Shown: positions 1 to 7,661, counted from the first letter of the stretch. The stretch is 8,486 nt of DNA from Anaerolineae bacterium (GCA_016927095.1 JAFGNI010000551.1:1-8486); one strand, 5' to 3'. The notes: generated from the sequence alone by a model not told the origin. Translations and numbers: made by a program.

Positions 1-407
1 GCCACCAGCGAACGGCGGTGCCGTCCAGCCTTGAGTTCCGACAGTGCGCGCCGCACGGCCTCCAGGACTTCGTCGACCGGGCAGGGCTTCAGCAGGAAGT
101 CATAGGCGCCTTTGCGCAGGGCGCTGATCGCCGTTTCCAGGGTGCCGTAGCCGGTGATCAGAATGACCACGGTATCCTGTGAGATCTGGCGGATACCGTC
201 CAGCACCTGCAGCCCATCCATGCCGGGCAGCCTGAGGTCCAGGATGGCAATGTCGAAGATAGGTGATTGCTTTCGCGTCAGGGCGAGCGCTTCCTCACCC
301 GAGGCGGCTAGCGACACCTGGTAGCCCTCCAAGCGGAGGACCTCCCCCAATGTGATGCGTTCTGCTGCTTCATCGTCCACGATCAGGATTTCTGCTCTGG
401 TTTCCAT
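1..407 (-). CDS. Response regulator receiver protein, NtrC-like receiver (C-terminal part outside window)
   Basis: Only the first 135 codons are present; the gene runs off the left edge. They form a complete receiver (REC) domain, roughly residues 6-122. The acidic pocket is D11/D12, the phospho-acceptor is D57 (in LDLRLPGMDG), the switch Thr is T85 and the conserved Lys is K107, followed by P108. The ITGYGTLETAISALRKGAYD segment (84-103) is typical of NtrC/AtoC-class receivers. What follows residue 123 is polar, and the output domain cannot be seen, so it could be a sigma54 AAA+ regulator, an HTH regulator or a stand-alone receiver. The ATG start is supported by GAGGAC about 10 bases upstream. 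The kinase gene stops only 3 bases before it, which suggests translational coupling and makes this the likely phosphorylation target of that kinase. The family call is secure; the output is unknown. Confidence 0.93.
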   Translation of the reverse strand, partial: METRAEILIVDDEAAERITLGEVLRLEGYQVSLAASGEEALALTRKQSPIFDIAILDLRLPGMDGLQVLDGIRQISQDTVVILITGYGTLETAISALRKGAYDFLLKPCPVDEVLEAVRRALSELKAGRHRRSLV

Positions 408-410
408 AGG

Positions 411-2093
411 CTATGGGTCCTCTGGTTCGAAGTACTCGGGTAATCGGATGATGAATGTCGTGCCCCCGCCTTGGGGGCTTTCTACCTCAATGGTGCCGGC
501 GTGACGCTCGATGATCCCGTAGCTGATGGCCAATCCCAGCCCGGTGCCGGTCGGCTTGGTTGTATGGAAGGGTTCGAACAGGTGGTCCCTGATGTCGGCT
601 GGAATTCCAGGCCCGCTATCCCGGAAGGCCACGACGACCTGCTTGGCATCGGTATGGTGCGCCGTGCCAACCCAGAGGGTGCCACCCTCGGGCATCGCTT
701 CGATAGCATTGATCACAAGGTTGAGGAAGACCTGGGTGAGCTGGTTGGCTGTTCCCCGCACCGGTGGCAGATTGTGGGAGAGGCGCGCTTCCACCTTGAT
801 GTGGCTCTGCTGTAGTCGCTTCTGGGCGATCGCGAGGGCGTCCTCGAGCGGCTGGTTGACATTCAGTTCGTGTGTGGCGGATGAGGGCCGGTAGAAATCC
901 AACATCCGGTGAACAATCTGAATCAAGCGGTTGACCTCGCTCTGAGCCATCTCCAGGAACTCCTGCTTCTTCGCGCCGTCCAGCCCCTTGTGCGAGGCCA
1001 GATGCAGGCTGTTCTGGATTGCCTGGAGCGGGTTGTTGATCTCATGAGCTAACGAGGCTGTCAGGCGTCCAACCGCCGCCATCTTCTCCGCCTGAATCAG
1101 CTGCGTTTGGGAGCGCTCGATCTCATCCGCAAAGGCCTCCAGATCGTGGAAGAGCCACGCTTTCTCCACGGCAACGACGACGGTGGCTGCGACGCGCTCC
1201 ACCAGCGTGATGTCCGCTTCCCGCAGGCTGTGGGGCTCACCGATGGCGACGAGGACGCCGACGGTCTCATCGTTCTTTGCCAGTGGAACGCAGAGAAGGT
1301 CTAGGGTGGGCCGGTCCCATACCCGGTTCCAGAACCCCGACGTTACGTCTCTGCGCAGCAGGGGCCGCGTCATTTCTGCTTCCGGCGTCAAGCCCAGGTC
1401 GTCGGCGGGGACTAACCGTCCCTCTAGCCAGAGGCCCATCGGGCAGCGGGCCGCACGAACGACGTGTTCCTGCGTCTCTTCGTTGTTCAGCACCACAGCG
1501 AGGATATCGGCCCGGATCAGGTGCCCTAGCCCCCGCAGTGCGGACACGAGCACCTCGTCCAGATCTAGGCTCGACGAGATCGTGCGGTTGATCTCGTCCA
1601 GCGCTGCCAGCTCCTCGTTGCGCTGCCGGAGCATCAACTCTGAACGGCGGATGCGCAGGACGACGCCGAGACGTGCCAGCAGCTCCTGGGGGTCGAAAGG
1701 CTTGATGATGTAGTCGTCGGCACCCATCTGGAGGCCGCGTGTCTTGGCTGAGATCGAGTTGAGTCCTGTGATGAGGATGACCGGGATCTGCTGGAGTTCG
1801 AGGCTTTCTTTCATCCGCTCCAGGATATGGAAACCATCCTCGCCCGGCATCATGATGTCAAGAAGCACCACATCGATGGCGTTGCCATCCTCTACCTCCC
1901 GCCGGAGCAGGTCGAGCGCAGAGCTGCCATCATTCCGCACGAGGATGTCACTGGGAAGCAGCTCCAGGACCTCGCGGATCAGGTGGATCATCTCCGGATC
2001 GTCGTCAACGATCAGGATCCGCGGAAGGGGAAGTTCTCCCCGATCTTGGAGGGCGTTGGTGGGTCGCGTCGTGGTTAGCGGATGGGAAGACAT
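411..2093 (-). CDS. Soluble hybrid sensor histidine kinase (REC-GAF-HisKA-HATPase)
   Basis: A 560-residue cytoplasmic kinase with no membrane segment or signal peptide. An N-terminal receiver domain covers about 24-145: acidic D30-D32, phospho-acceptor D79 in LLDIMMPGEDG, T109 and K131. A GAF-type sensor domain covers about 165-313, with the VPLAKNDETVGVLVAIG stretch at 269-285. A short helical linker leads to HisKA at about 333-402, with phospho-acceptor H350 in HEINNP. The HATPase domain (about 445-553) has an N-box around N458/N462, a G1 box DSGPGI from D492, an F-box FEPFHTTK (506-513) and a G2 box GTGLGL (516-521). All residues needed for autophosphorylation are present. The start is forced: an in-frame TGA lies two codons upstream and no alternative start precedes the receiver core, although no good ribosome binding site is visible. 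It lies 35 bases after the small membrane protein gene and 3 bases before the response regulator gene. Inputs are probably phosphorylation of its own REC domain and a GAF ligand or partner; neither is identifiable. Confidence 0.95.
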   Translation of the reverse strand: MSSHPLTTTRPTNALQDRGELPLPRILIVDDDPEMIHLIREVLELLPSDILVRNDGSSALDLLRREVEDGNAIDVVLLDIMMPGEDGFHILERMKESLELQQIPVILITGLNSISAKTRGLQMGADDYIIKPFDPQELLARLGVVLRIRRSELMLRQRNEELAALDEINRTISSSLDLDEVLVSALRGLGHLIRADILAVVLNNEETQEHVVRAARCPMGLWLEGRLVPADDLGLTPEAEMTRPLLRRDVTSGFWNRVWDRPTLDLLCVPLAKNDETVGVLVAIGEPHSLREADITLVERVAATVVVAVEKAWLFHDLEAFADEIERSQTQLIQAEKMAAVGRLTASLAHEINNPLQAIQNSLHLASHKGLDGAKKQEFLEMAQSEVNRLIQIVHRMLDFYRPSSATHELNVNQPLEDALAIAQKRLQQSHIKVEARLSHNLPPVRGTANQLTQVFLNLVINAIEAMPEGGTLWVGTAHHTDAKQVVVAFRDSGPGIPADIRDHLFEPFHTTKPTGTGLGLAISYGIIERHAGTIEVESPQGGGTTFIIRLPEYFEPEDP

Positions 2094-2128
2094 AGATCAG
2101 GTTTTCACGGCGTCCTGGTTGATTGAGT

Positions 2129-2659
2129 TCAAGGTTCGTTAGGTTCTGCCGCCGCCCGCACAGCCGCTTCAAGGGTCGCGAAATCCCCCTCTGAGACGTT
2201 CAGGACACCGACCCGTGGGGTTTCCAGCAGCCCTGAGAAGACCCGCCGCCACGCCGCGTGCGTCCCGGACAACGGTACCCAGAAGAACTTGGCTTCGGGG
2301 AACAGATGCCGGGTATGCACGCGGACGGACTCGTTGTAGTGCAGCTCTAGGAGGCGTTCCTCGCTGCGTAAGCGCTCCAGATTCTCATCTGAGAGCCCCA
2401 CGCTACTTTCATAGCCCGAGCAGTGGGCGACAGATTTTGAGAAGGCCGCCATGATCTCCTCATACTCTGAATCACCGGGAAAGTACATATGCGTGATGCC
2501 ATTCCAGTAGACGGTGATCCAATCCGCTCTGGCCTTGAACGATCGCCAGAACCAGAGCGGATCCTCGTTAGGAATGGCGTTGACCCACCAGAAGAGAAGC
2601 CCCCCGACTACAACGAGAATCGCCAGAGCACTTAGGACCTTGGGACGTTTTGCTGACAT
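2129..2659 (-). CDS. Membrane-anchored protein of unknown function
   Basis: I do not recognise this 176-residue protein. It has a short basic N-terminus (K4, R5, K7) and one hydrophobic segment at about 8-28, best read as a signal anchor because no lipobox Cys or clear cleavage site follows. The remaining ~145 residues should lie outside the membrane. They look like one small alpha/beta domain: a strand at ITVYWNG (48-54), an acidic helix after the PGD turn (61-63), a Ser-Asp-Glu rich helix (90-103), strands at LLELHYN (103-109) and AKFFWVPL (123-130), and a C-terminal VGVLNV strand plus helix (150-171). There is a single Cys (C80). The start is well supported by AGGAGA at 2667-2672 and by a TATAAT box just upstream. 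It is the first gene of the probable three-gene signalling operon, so a role as an extracytoplasmic sensor or accessory for the soluble kinase is possible. That role is inferred from position only. Confidence 0.88.
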   Translation of the reverse strand: MSAKRPKVLSALAILVVVGGLLFWWVNAIPNEDPLWFWRSFKARADWITVYWNGITHMYFPGDSEYEEIMAAFSKSVAHCSGYESSVGLSDENLERLRSEERLLELHYNESVRVHTRHLFPEAKFFWVPLSGTHAAWRRVFSGLLETPRVGVLNVSEGDFATLEAAVRAAAEPNEP

Positions 2660-2678
2660 CGCTGATTCTCCTAACTCG

Positions 2679-2684
2679 ATTATA
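2679..2684 (-). promoter_or_regulatory. Sigma70-like -10 box (TATAAT) before the signalling operon
   Basis: On the minus strand the gap contains a perfect TATAAT, 19 bases before the ATG at 2659. No good -35 hexamer lies 16-18 bases upstream; the best is a weak TTCCCT. Transcription would start near 2672, inside or directly at the AGGAGA ribosome binding site, giving a leader of only about 13 bases. A second, poorer candidate (TACAAT, 2738-2743) lies further upstream and would give a longer leader. The position between the terminator-like hairpin and the first gene of the signalling group supports a promoter here. Confidence 0.5.
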
Positions 2685-2773
2685 GCTTGCTTTGCAGAAT
2701 TAGGGAAGCGCCGCTAAGGTCTTGTGCGGTATTTTTGATTGTAGCCAGGGCGGCAGCAGAGCATAGCCCTCTA

Positions 2774-2820
2774 GAACACAGACAGGGCGATGAAGCCGCT
2801 TCATCGCCCTGTCTGTGTTC
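2774..2820 (-). terminator. Long perfect inverted repeat, probable transcription terminator
   Basis: The arms 2774-2795 and 2799-2820 are exact 22-base reverse complements around a CCG centre. The inner 11 bp (GGGCGATGAAG and its complement) are a strong stem. The outer 11 bp are A-rich on one arm and T-rich on the other (TGTCTGTGTTC), like a degenerate U-tract folded back on an A-tract. The hairpin begins 12 bases after the stop codon of the solute-binding protein gene and lies before the promoter of the next gene, the usual place for a terminator. It lacks a clean run of U after the stem on either strand, which lowers certainty. Confidence 0.68.
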
Positions 2821-2832
2821 GCTGGTCTACGA

Positions 2833-4791
2833 TCATTCGAGATCGAGCGTCTCGATATTCCACATCTCTGAGACCTCGGTCGTGTTCATCACAAACCCCA
2901 TGACCTCGGGGCGGATGGCTGCAAGCTTCACGCGCGGGAAGAGCGGGACGACCGGGAGCTGCTCGGTGAAGATGCGCTGAGACGCCTGGTGGCCTTCGAC
3001 ATAGGCTTCCGAGCCCGGAAGCCCGCCCAGAGCCTCCAGGCACGCCGTGTCGTACGCTTCGTCGATAAAGCCGGGGTTGTTCGAGCCATCCCAGCCGTTC
3101 TCCTCGCTGGGGATCTCCGAGCTCAGGTAGAGCTCACACGGCGGTTCGATGGGGGTCAGCCAGGCGAACGAAGCGAGGTCGAAGCGTCGCCCGAAGAGCA
3201 GGCCATCGGGTCCTTCAGCGAAGAACTCCGCTGAGCCCACCGTCTCCAGGTCGACCTGGACGCCGCACTCGGCCAAGTCCTGCTGGAAGCTCTGCAGATA
3301 CTGCGCGTTCCAGGGGAGATCCAGCGAATGCCACCGAAACTCCAGCGGTGTGCCATTCGCGATGCCCTCGACGGCACTGGCCTCGCGGATCCCGTCACCA
3401 TCGTTGTCGACCCAACCGACTTCCTCGAGCAGAGCTCTGCCGGCTTCCGGGTCATAGGGCCAAGTGGTCAGACCGTCGGCGTAGAGGGGGTGTTCAGGTG
3501 GGATGTAAGTGTCCATGACGACGGACCGACCGTGGAGCAGGGTGTCAACCACACTCTGGCGGTCGACACACATCGCGATGGCCTGGCGGACACGCACATC
3601 CTCAAAGAAATCAGGGCGGTCATAGTCATCCACAGGGTTGATGCCGAAGTCCAGGTGCTCCCAGATGGTATCAGCCACGAAGACGGGATTGACGACGCTC
3701 TCCTGTTCTAGCCTGAGCAGGAGCTCGGCTTGCTCTCCGAGCGCAGTGTCGTGCGTGACGATGTCGCATTCACCCGAGATCAACTGCGCGATCGCGGCGT
3801 TCGGGTCGGCAACGAAACGGTAGATGACGGTGTCGATATAGGGAAGTCCTTCATCTGCCCGGAAGTAGTTGGGGTTCTTTTCAACGGTGATGTGGTCCCC
3901 AGCGACCCACTCGGTGATGACGAAGGCGCCCCAACCCATAGGCTTACGGGCGCTCTCCTCAGCCTCAAGCAAGTCTGCTGCACTGTGGCCTAGCTCATCC
4001 TGCCAGAGGGCACGGGGGAAGGGGTGCCAGAAGTTCGTGTAGTAGAGGATATCGATATAGCCGGGAAGGCCGGTCCATACGGTGTGCACGTCGCTGGTGG
4101 CTTCGTAGGAGGCGGTGCGCTCAACCGTGAAGTGGCTGGTGGGCGTCTGGGGATCGGCGTTCAGCTCGAAACCGTAGACCGAATCATCCGCGGTCAAGGG
4201 CGTGCCGTCGGACCAGGTGATGCCCTCGATCAGCTCAAAGGTCACGACCATCTGGTCCATCTCCAGCGGCTCGCCCGTGAATTCGACGGCGCAATCCGCG
4301 CTGCGACAGCCGGCGGGGCGAATCCACGTGCCTTCTACAAGCTCGACCGGTTCATCGGCATCGTTGACAACCAGGTCGCCCCCTTGCACTGTCACGGCGT
4401 TGATGAGGGCGTCGCCATCCTCGAGGCTGGGCAGCTTCTGAAGAATCGTGGGCTGGTACGCAAAGTCAAGGATGTCCATAGCCCCCGTCGTAGCCCCATC
4501 ATAGACGGCTTGCTGGATATGCATCGACGCCGGCATCGTGGTGTCGTAGACGTAGAGCGAATCAGGTTCTTCGCTCTGGCAGACGACCAATATCTTGGAT
4601 TCCGGCCTCTCGAGCTCGGGGGCAGGGGATGGCGTGGCTTCCACCTCGACTTCAACGGTCTCCTCGACCTGAACCGTCCTCTCCACCACAACAGTTTCAA
4701 CGATGACTTCGGGGGTGACGGATGTACAGCTGCCCAGCGCCACACTCAGTGCCGCGAGGACGCCAAGCACACTTAAGGACTCTCTACGCAT
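2833..4791 (-). CDS. ABC transporter family 5 (peptide/dipeptide type) solute-binding lipoprotein
   Basis: A 652-residue extracytoplasmic binding protein. The signal peptide ends in a lipobox LGSC, predicting lipidation at C22. A low-complexity Val/Glu/Thr tether (about 28-51) and a TPSPAP stretch then lift the domain off the membrane. The SBP_bac_5 fold runs from about 66 to the end. Recognisable stretches are ITWSDGTPLTADD (191-203), the GWGAFVITEWVAGDHITVEK region (286-305) before NPNYF, and VRQAIAMCVDR (401-411). DNDGDG (462-467) resembles a calcium-binding loop. C162 and C167 in a short loop could form a disulfide. Length is somewhat above the 500-600 usual for the family, partly because of the tether. 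The ATG is supported by AAGGAG 9 bases upstream. It lies 88 bases after the permease gene and has its own promoter, consistent with the excess of binding protein over permease usual in such systems. The family is clear; the ligand cannot be read from sequence and need not be a peptide. Confidence 0.95.
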   Translation of the reverse strand: MRRESLSVLGVLAALSVALGSCTSVTPEVIVETVVVERTVQVEETVEVEVEATPSPAPELERPESKILVVCQSEEPDSLYVYDTTMPASMHIQQAVYDGATTGAMDILDFAYQPTILQKLPSLEDGDALINAVTVQGGDLVVNDADEPVELVEGTWIRPAGCRSADCAVEFTGEPLEMDQMVVTFELIEGITWSDGTPLTADDSVYGFELNADPQTPTSHFTVERTASYEATSDVHTVWTGLPGYIDILYYTNFWHPFPRALWQDELGHSAADLLEAEESARKPMGWGAFVITEWVAGDHITVEKNPNYFRADEGLPYIDTVIYRFVADPNAAIAQLISGECDIVTHDTALGEQAELLLRLEQESVVNPVFVADTIWEHLDFGINPVDDYDRPDFFEDVRVRQAIAMCVDRQSVVDTLLHGRSVVMDTYIPPEHPLYADGLTTWPYDPEAGRALLEEVGWVDNDGDGIREASAVEGIANGTPLEFRWHSLDLPWNAQYLQSFQQDLAECGVQVDLETVGSAEFFAEGPDGLLFGRRFDLASFAWLTPIEPPCELYLSSEIPSEENGWDGSNNPGFIDEAYDTACLEALGGLPGSEAYVEGHQASQRIFTEQLPVVPLFPRVKLAAIRPEVMGFVMNTTEVSEMWNIETLDLE

Positions 4792-4836
4792 GAAGATTCG
4801 CTCCTTCTTCGACCGTATGGGTATGAATCGAGGCGG

Positions 4837-4864
4837 ATTATACGCTAGGTTGGCGGTTAGACAA
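4837..4864 (-). promoter_or_regulatory. Sigma70-like promoter for the solute-binding protein gene
   Basis: On the minus strand, TTGTCT (4859-4864, four of six matches to TTGACA) is followed after 16 bases by a perfect TATAAT (4837-4842). The whole element lies in the gap between the permease stop codon (4880-4882) and the binding protein ATG (4791). A start near 4830 would give a leader of about 39 bases that contains the AAGGAG ribosome binding site. This would let the binding protein be made independently of the permease. Confidence 0.6.
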
Positions 4865-4879
4865 TCGATCCAGAAGGCG

Positions 4880-7579
4880 CTACCTGATGCCTAGCCGGGT
4901 CCTGGTGTGTCTTTCCAGGGAGATCCCCAGCATCACAAAGGCAAAGCTCAACACCAGGAGAAGACCAAGGGGCTCGAGAATCAGATGGTAGGTCTCTGTG
5001 TAGATGTTGCGCGAGAGGCCCTGGGCGATGAGCTTGCCCCACGTTGGCAAGACCGGGTCGCTGACGCCGAGGAAGGCCAAGGACGCCTCCAGGAATACAT
5101 AACTCGGGACCAATATGATCACGTGGGGGACCAGTACCGAAACGATGCGCGGGATCAGGTAGCGAAAGATGATCCGCCCATTGCCGGCACCGTAGGCCTG
5201 CGCCGCCTCGATATAGGGAGATTCGCGGACCTGCAGCAGGAGCGCACGGTAGGTCTTGATGGAGGTGCCAAAGATACTGAGCACGATGGTCACGCCCAGG
5301 ATGGTCCAGAAGCTCTTGGAGTAGAGGACATAGACCATCACACTGACAGGGAGAAAGGGCAGGATCATATTGACTTCGGTGATGCGCTGGATAAGGACAT
5401 CCGCCCAGCCGCCGAGCCAGGTGCTCACGGCGGCAATAAGGACCGAGCTGAGGGTTGTGATCACCGCTGCCAGCAAGCCGAACGCCAGCGCCACTGCCAT
5501 CCCCCACAACAGGGGTACGGCAAGGTCCCGCCGCCGCTCATCGGTACCGGCTAAGCCAAAGACCTGTCCATAGAGCACCATCTTGGCGTCCACATCGGCG
5601 TCATCCTCAAAGACGTAGGATGTGACGCGGAGCTCGTACGCCCCCTGGCGCACAGCCCGATCCGCGGCGGCGGGATCCACCAGCAGCGCCTCCAGGGTGT
5701 GCTCGGTCCCGAGCTTGCGTGCCAGGTTCTCATCCTGGGAAACACGGTAGAACAAGGATGCCCCCGTCATGGACGTGCTCGTCAGCTCGATCTCTCTCCC
5801 ATCCGGGGTCAACCAGGTGAGGATCGTCAAGGGCCTCTTCTCATCGTAGCGCGCGTCGACGAAAACTGCTAGGTCTTGGGGCAATCCACCATAGGCGTAG
5901 TCGATGGAAAATTGCAGTGTGATCTCGGTCATGTCCTCGGAGACGACTTCAACGGTTCTGTCCGGGACCTCGCGCATATCCCCGGTCGCTCTGCTGTCCA
6001 TGATGAGGGTCTGTGGGAGCTTGTCCTTTCTGAAGAGGTTCACCCAGGTCGGGAGGGCGTCCTTGGGGTTATCCATCCACGCATCCTGCCCATCGCGCCA
6101 CAAGAAGAGCATCTCATCGTAAGGGATCGCGATCACCGCGTAGATCGAGGTCGCGATAAGGACGAGGATGATCACCAGGCCCACCACGGCTGCGGGATAG
6201 CCGGCAAGCTGACGTAGCGCAATCCTTGCGCTCTCTAGGGTGGGGTCTAGCCGTCGTCTCCAAGACCGGCGTTCGAGGCCTTCAGGATGACGCTGACCAC
6301 GCGCAGCTTCCGGTCCCTCACTCGTCTGAGACGCCGCGAGCGCGTCCTGGAGACCGGCACCACGGTGGGGGGCCACCTGCAGACCCGCGCGGATCCGGTC
6401 CAGGATGCCGGACAGGGGCTGCCCCCGCCTGCCGGCGCGCTGCGTCCTCGCAGCCTCGACCGTCTGCCCTTCGCCCCCAATCTTGATCCTAGGGTCAACG
6501 ATGACATAGACGATGTCCAGCATGAAGACTGTGACGGCGAGCAAGTAGGCGAAGGTGACCACAAGGGCCACGATGAAGGGCGTGCGTTCGGGCACATTGT
6601 ACGTTACAACGCCAAAGAAAGCGGAACCGATCCCTTGGATGTTGAAGACCTGCTCCAGGATGATCACTTCCTGCCAGAGGTTCACGAAGATCAGGGCGAA
6701 GCTGGTGAGCAGCGTGGGCAACATCGGCCTGAGGATGTAGCGGCGCTCCAGCATGCCCGACGGCAAACCTTTGGCTCTCGCCAGCTCGACGTAGTCTTCG
6801 GCGGCGTGGAGCTGGAAATACATACGCCAGGTGTAGATGCCCTGGAAGAGGCCGCTCAGGAAGATCGCCAGAAGCGGCAAGACGAGATGTCGCATGATCA
6901 TTGGAACGTAGGCCAACTTGAACGTATCAGGCCACGCGTCGAAGGCGCTGCCCGCGAAGACGTTGCCCAGGGCGCTCAGGGCGATAAGGTTCAGGAGGAC
7001 GCCGTAGACCCACGCCGGCGCAGCAGATAGCGGCGACAGGGCAATGACGAGCTTGTCCAGCCAGCTCCTCTGCGTGTTGGTCATCGGCAGCGCCACCAAG
7101 ACGGTTGTGAGAAAGAGGAGGAGATTGGCACTGCCGAAAATCAAGAGGCTGCGGGATAAGGCGTCCAAGATGATGGCCCGGATTTCCCCGGTCTGGCCCG
7201 TCCATCTGCCGGCGAAACTCAGATTGGTGTCGCCCCAGTCGAGGGTCAGACCTCGCCTGAGCCAGCGGAGACAGCGCACCGCAAAGGGTGTGTTGAGGCC
7301 CGCGGCCTCATAAGCAGCTTGCCGTCGCGCCTCCGCCATCTCGGCACGTTCTTCGGTGGTAAGCCCTCGAACGTCTTTCATGCTCAGGCCCACCGCGAAG
7401 TCTATATCGGCTCGAACAAACGCGTCGATCTGACCGCCGAAGTTGGCGATGAGGATGGTCAGATAGACGGCAACCACGACCGTGACGAGCAGGGTCACAG
7501 CGCGGATGAGGACATACCTGAGGATGCGGGAGGCGTTGCCGTGTCTCCCGGTGAGGGCTATCGACTGCAGTCCGTTCAT
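4880..7579 (-). CDS. Fused DppB-DppC-type ABC transporter permease with a large extracytoplasmic insert
   Basis: One 899-residue frame carries both inner-membrane permeases of a peptide/nickel-type importer. Residues 1-364 are DppB-like: first helix about 21-44, then an extracytoplasmic stretch, a helix cluster from about 144, an EAA-type coupling loop starting DYVELARAKGL (262-272) with RPMLPTLL, and the family ending VDPRI (361-365). A hydrophilic Arg/Gly/Ala-rich linker spans about 363-452. Residues 453-899 are DppC-like: helix 463-486, the GTDERRRDL motif (678-686; the usual GTDxxGRD Gly is R683), the EAA loop YIEAAQAYGA (789-798) with LIP, then FLEASLAFLG (829-838) and PTWGKLIAQG (845-854). 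Both halves should begin and end in the cytoplasm, so the fusion is topologically sensible. Between the first DppC helix and GTD sit about 190 extra residues (487-677). No ATG lies in frame between M354 and M490; the only alternative start in the linker is GTG codon 402, with no convincing ribosome binding site. The ribosome binding site at the ATG (AGGGA) is weak. ATPase subunits are not in the window. Confidence 0.92.
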   Translation of the reverse strand: MNGLQSIALTGRHGNASRILRYVLIRAVTLLVTVVVAVYLTILIANFGGQIDAFVRADIDFAVGLSMKDVRGLTTEERAEMAEARRQAAYEAAGLNTPFAVRCLRWLRRGLTLDWGDTNLSFAGRWTGQTGEIRAIILDALSRSLLIFGSANLLLFLTTVLVALPMTNTQRSWLDKLVIALSPLSAAPAWVYGVLLNLIALSALGNVFAGSAFDAWPDTFKLAYVPMIMRHLVLPLLAIFLSGLFQGIYTWRMYFQLHAAEDYVELARAKGLPSGMLERRYILRPMLPTLLTSFALIFVNLWQEVIILEQVFNIQGIGSAFFGVVTYNVPERTPFIVALVVTFAYLLAVTVFMLDIVYVIVDPRIKIGGEGQTVEAARTQRAGRRGQPLSGILDRIRAGLQVAPHRGAGLQDALAASQTSEGPEAARGQRHPEGLERRSWRRRLDPTLESARIALRQLAGYPAAVVGLVIILVLIATSIYAVIAIPYDEMLFLWRDGQDAWMDNPKDALPTWVNLFRKDKLPQTLIMDSRATGDMREVPDRTVEVVSEDMTEITLQFSIDYAYGGLPQDLAVFVDARYDEKRPLTILTWLTPDGREIELTSTSMTGASLFYRVSQDENLARKLGTEHTLEALLVDPAAADRAVRQGAYELRVTSYVFEDDADVDAKMVLYGQVFGLAGTDERRRDLAVPLLWGMAVALAFGLLAAVITTLSSVLIAAVSTWLGGWADVLIQRITEVNMILPFLPVSVMVYVLYSKSFWTILGVTIVLSIFGTSIKTYRALLLQVRESPYIEAAQAYGAGNGRIIFRYLIPRIVSVLVPHVIILVPSYVFLEASLAFLGVSDPVLPTWGKLIAQGLSRNIYTETYHLILEPLGLLLVLSFAFVMLGISLERHTRTRLGIR

Positions 7580-7661
7580 AGTATGGGCGTCCCTAACGCA
7601 GGACAGGCGCCCCGAGACCCATGGTTGAGCGAGCCGTTCCGTGTCCGTGCAAGGTCTACGG

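Noticed and set aside
2660..2773. Small RNA or riboswitch in the gap before the signalling operon
   Set aside because: Apart from the promoter boxes and ribosome binding site I saw no further stable hairpin or known aptamer core in these 114 bases.
4621..4710. Repetitive-looking Val/Glu/Thr stretch in the binding protein as a DNA repeat array
   Set aside because: The codons vary and there is no exact DNA repeat unit; it is a low-complexity protein tether after the lipobox.
4024..4776. Long plus-strand open frame of 250 codons opposite the solute-binding protein gene
   Set aside because: It lies wholly inside a well-supported gene on the other strand, shows no recognisable domain, and its composition is that of an antisense shadow of a GC-rich gene.
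6224..6493. Permease linker read as two separate genes joined by a sequencing error
   Set aside because: The frame is open throughout, there is no stop after the DppB end, and the only alternative start in the linker, GTG codon 402 (6374-6376), lacks a convincing ribosome binding site. A read-level check is still listed with the fusion finding.
6287..7030. Plus-strand open frame of 247 codons opposite the permease linker and DppB half
   Set aside because: The minus-strand frame has clear permease motifs throughout; the plus-strand product is Asp/Glu/Arg-rich and featureless.
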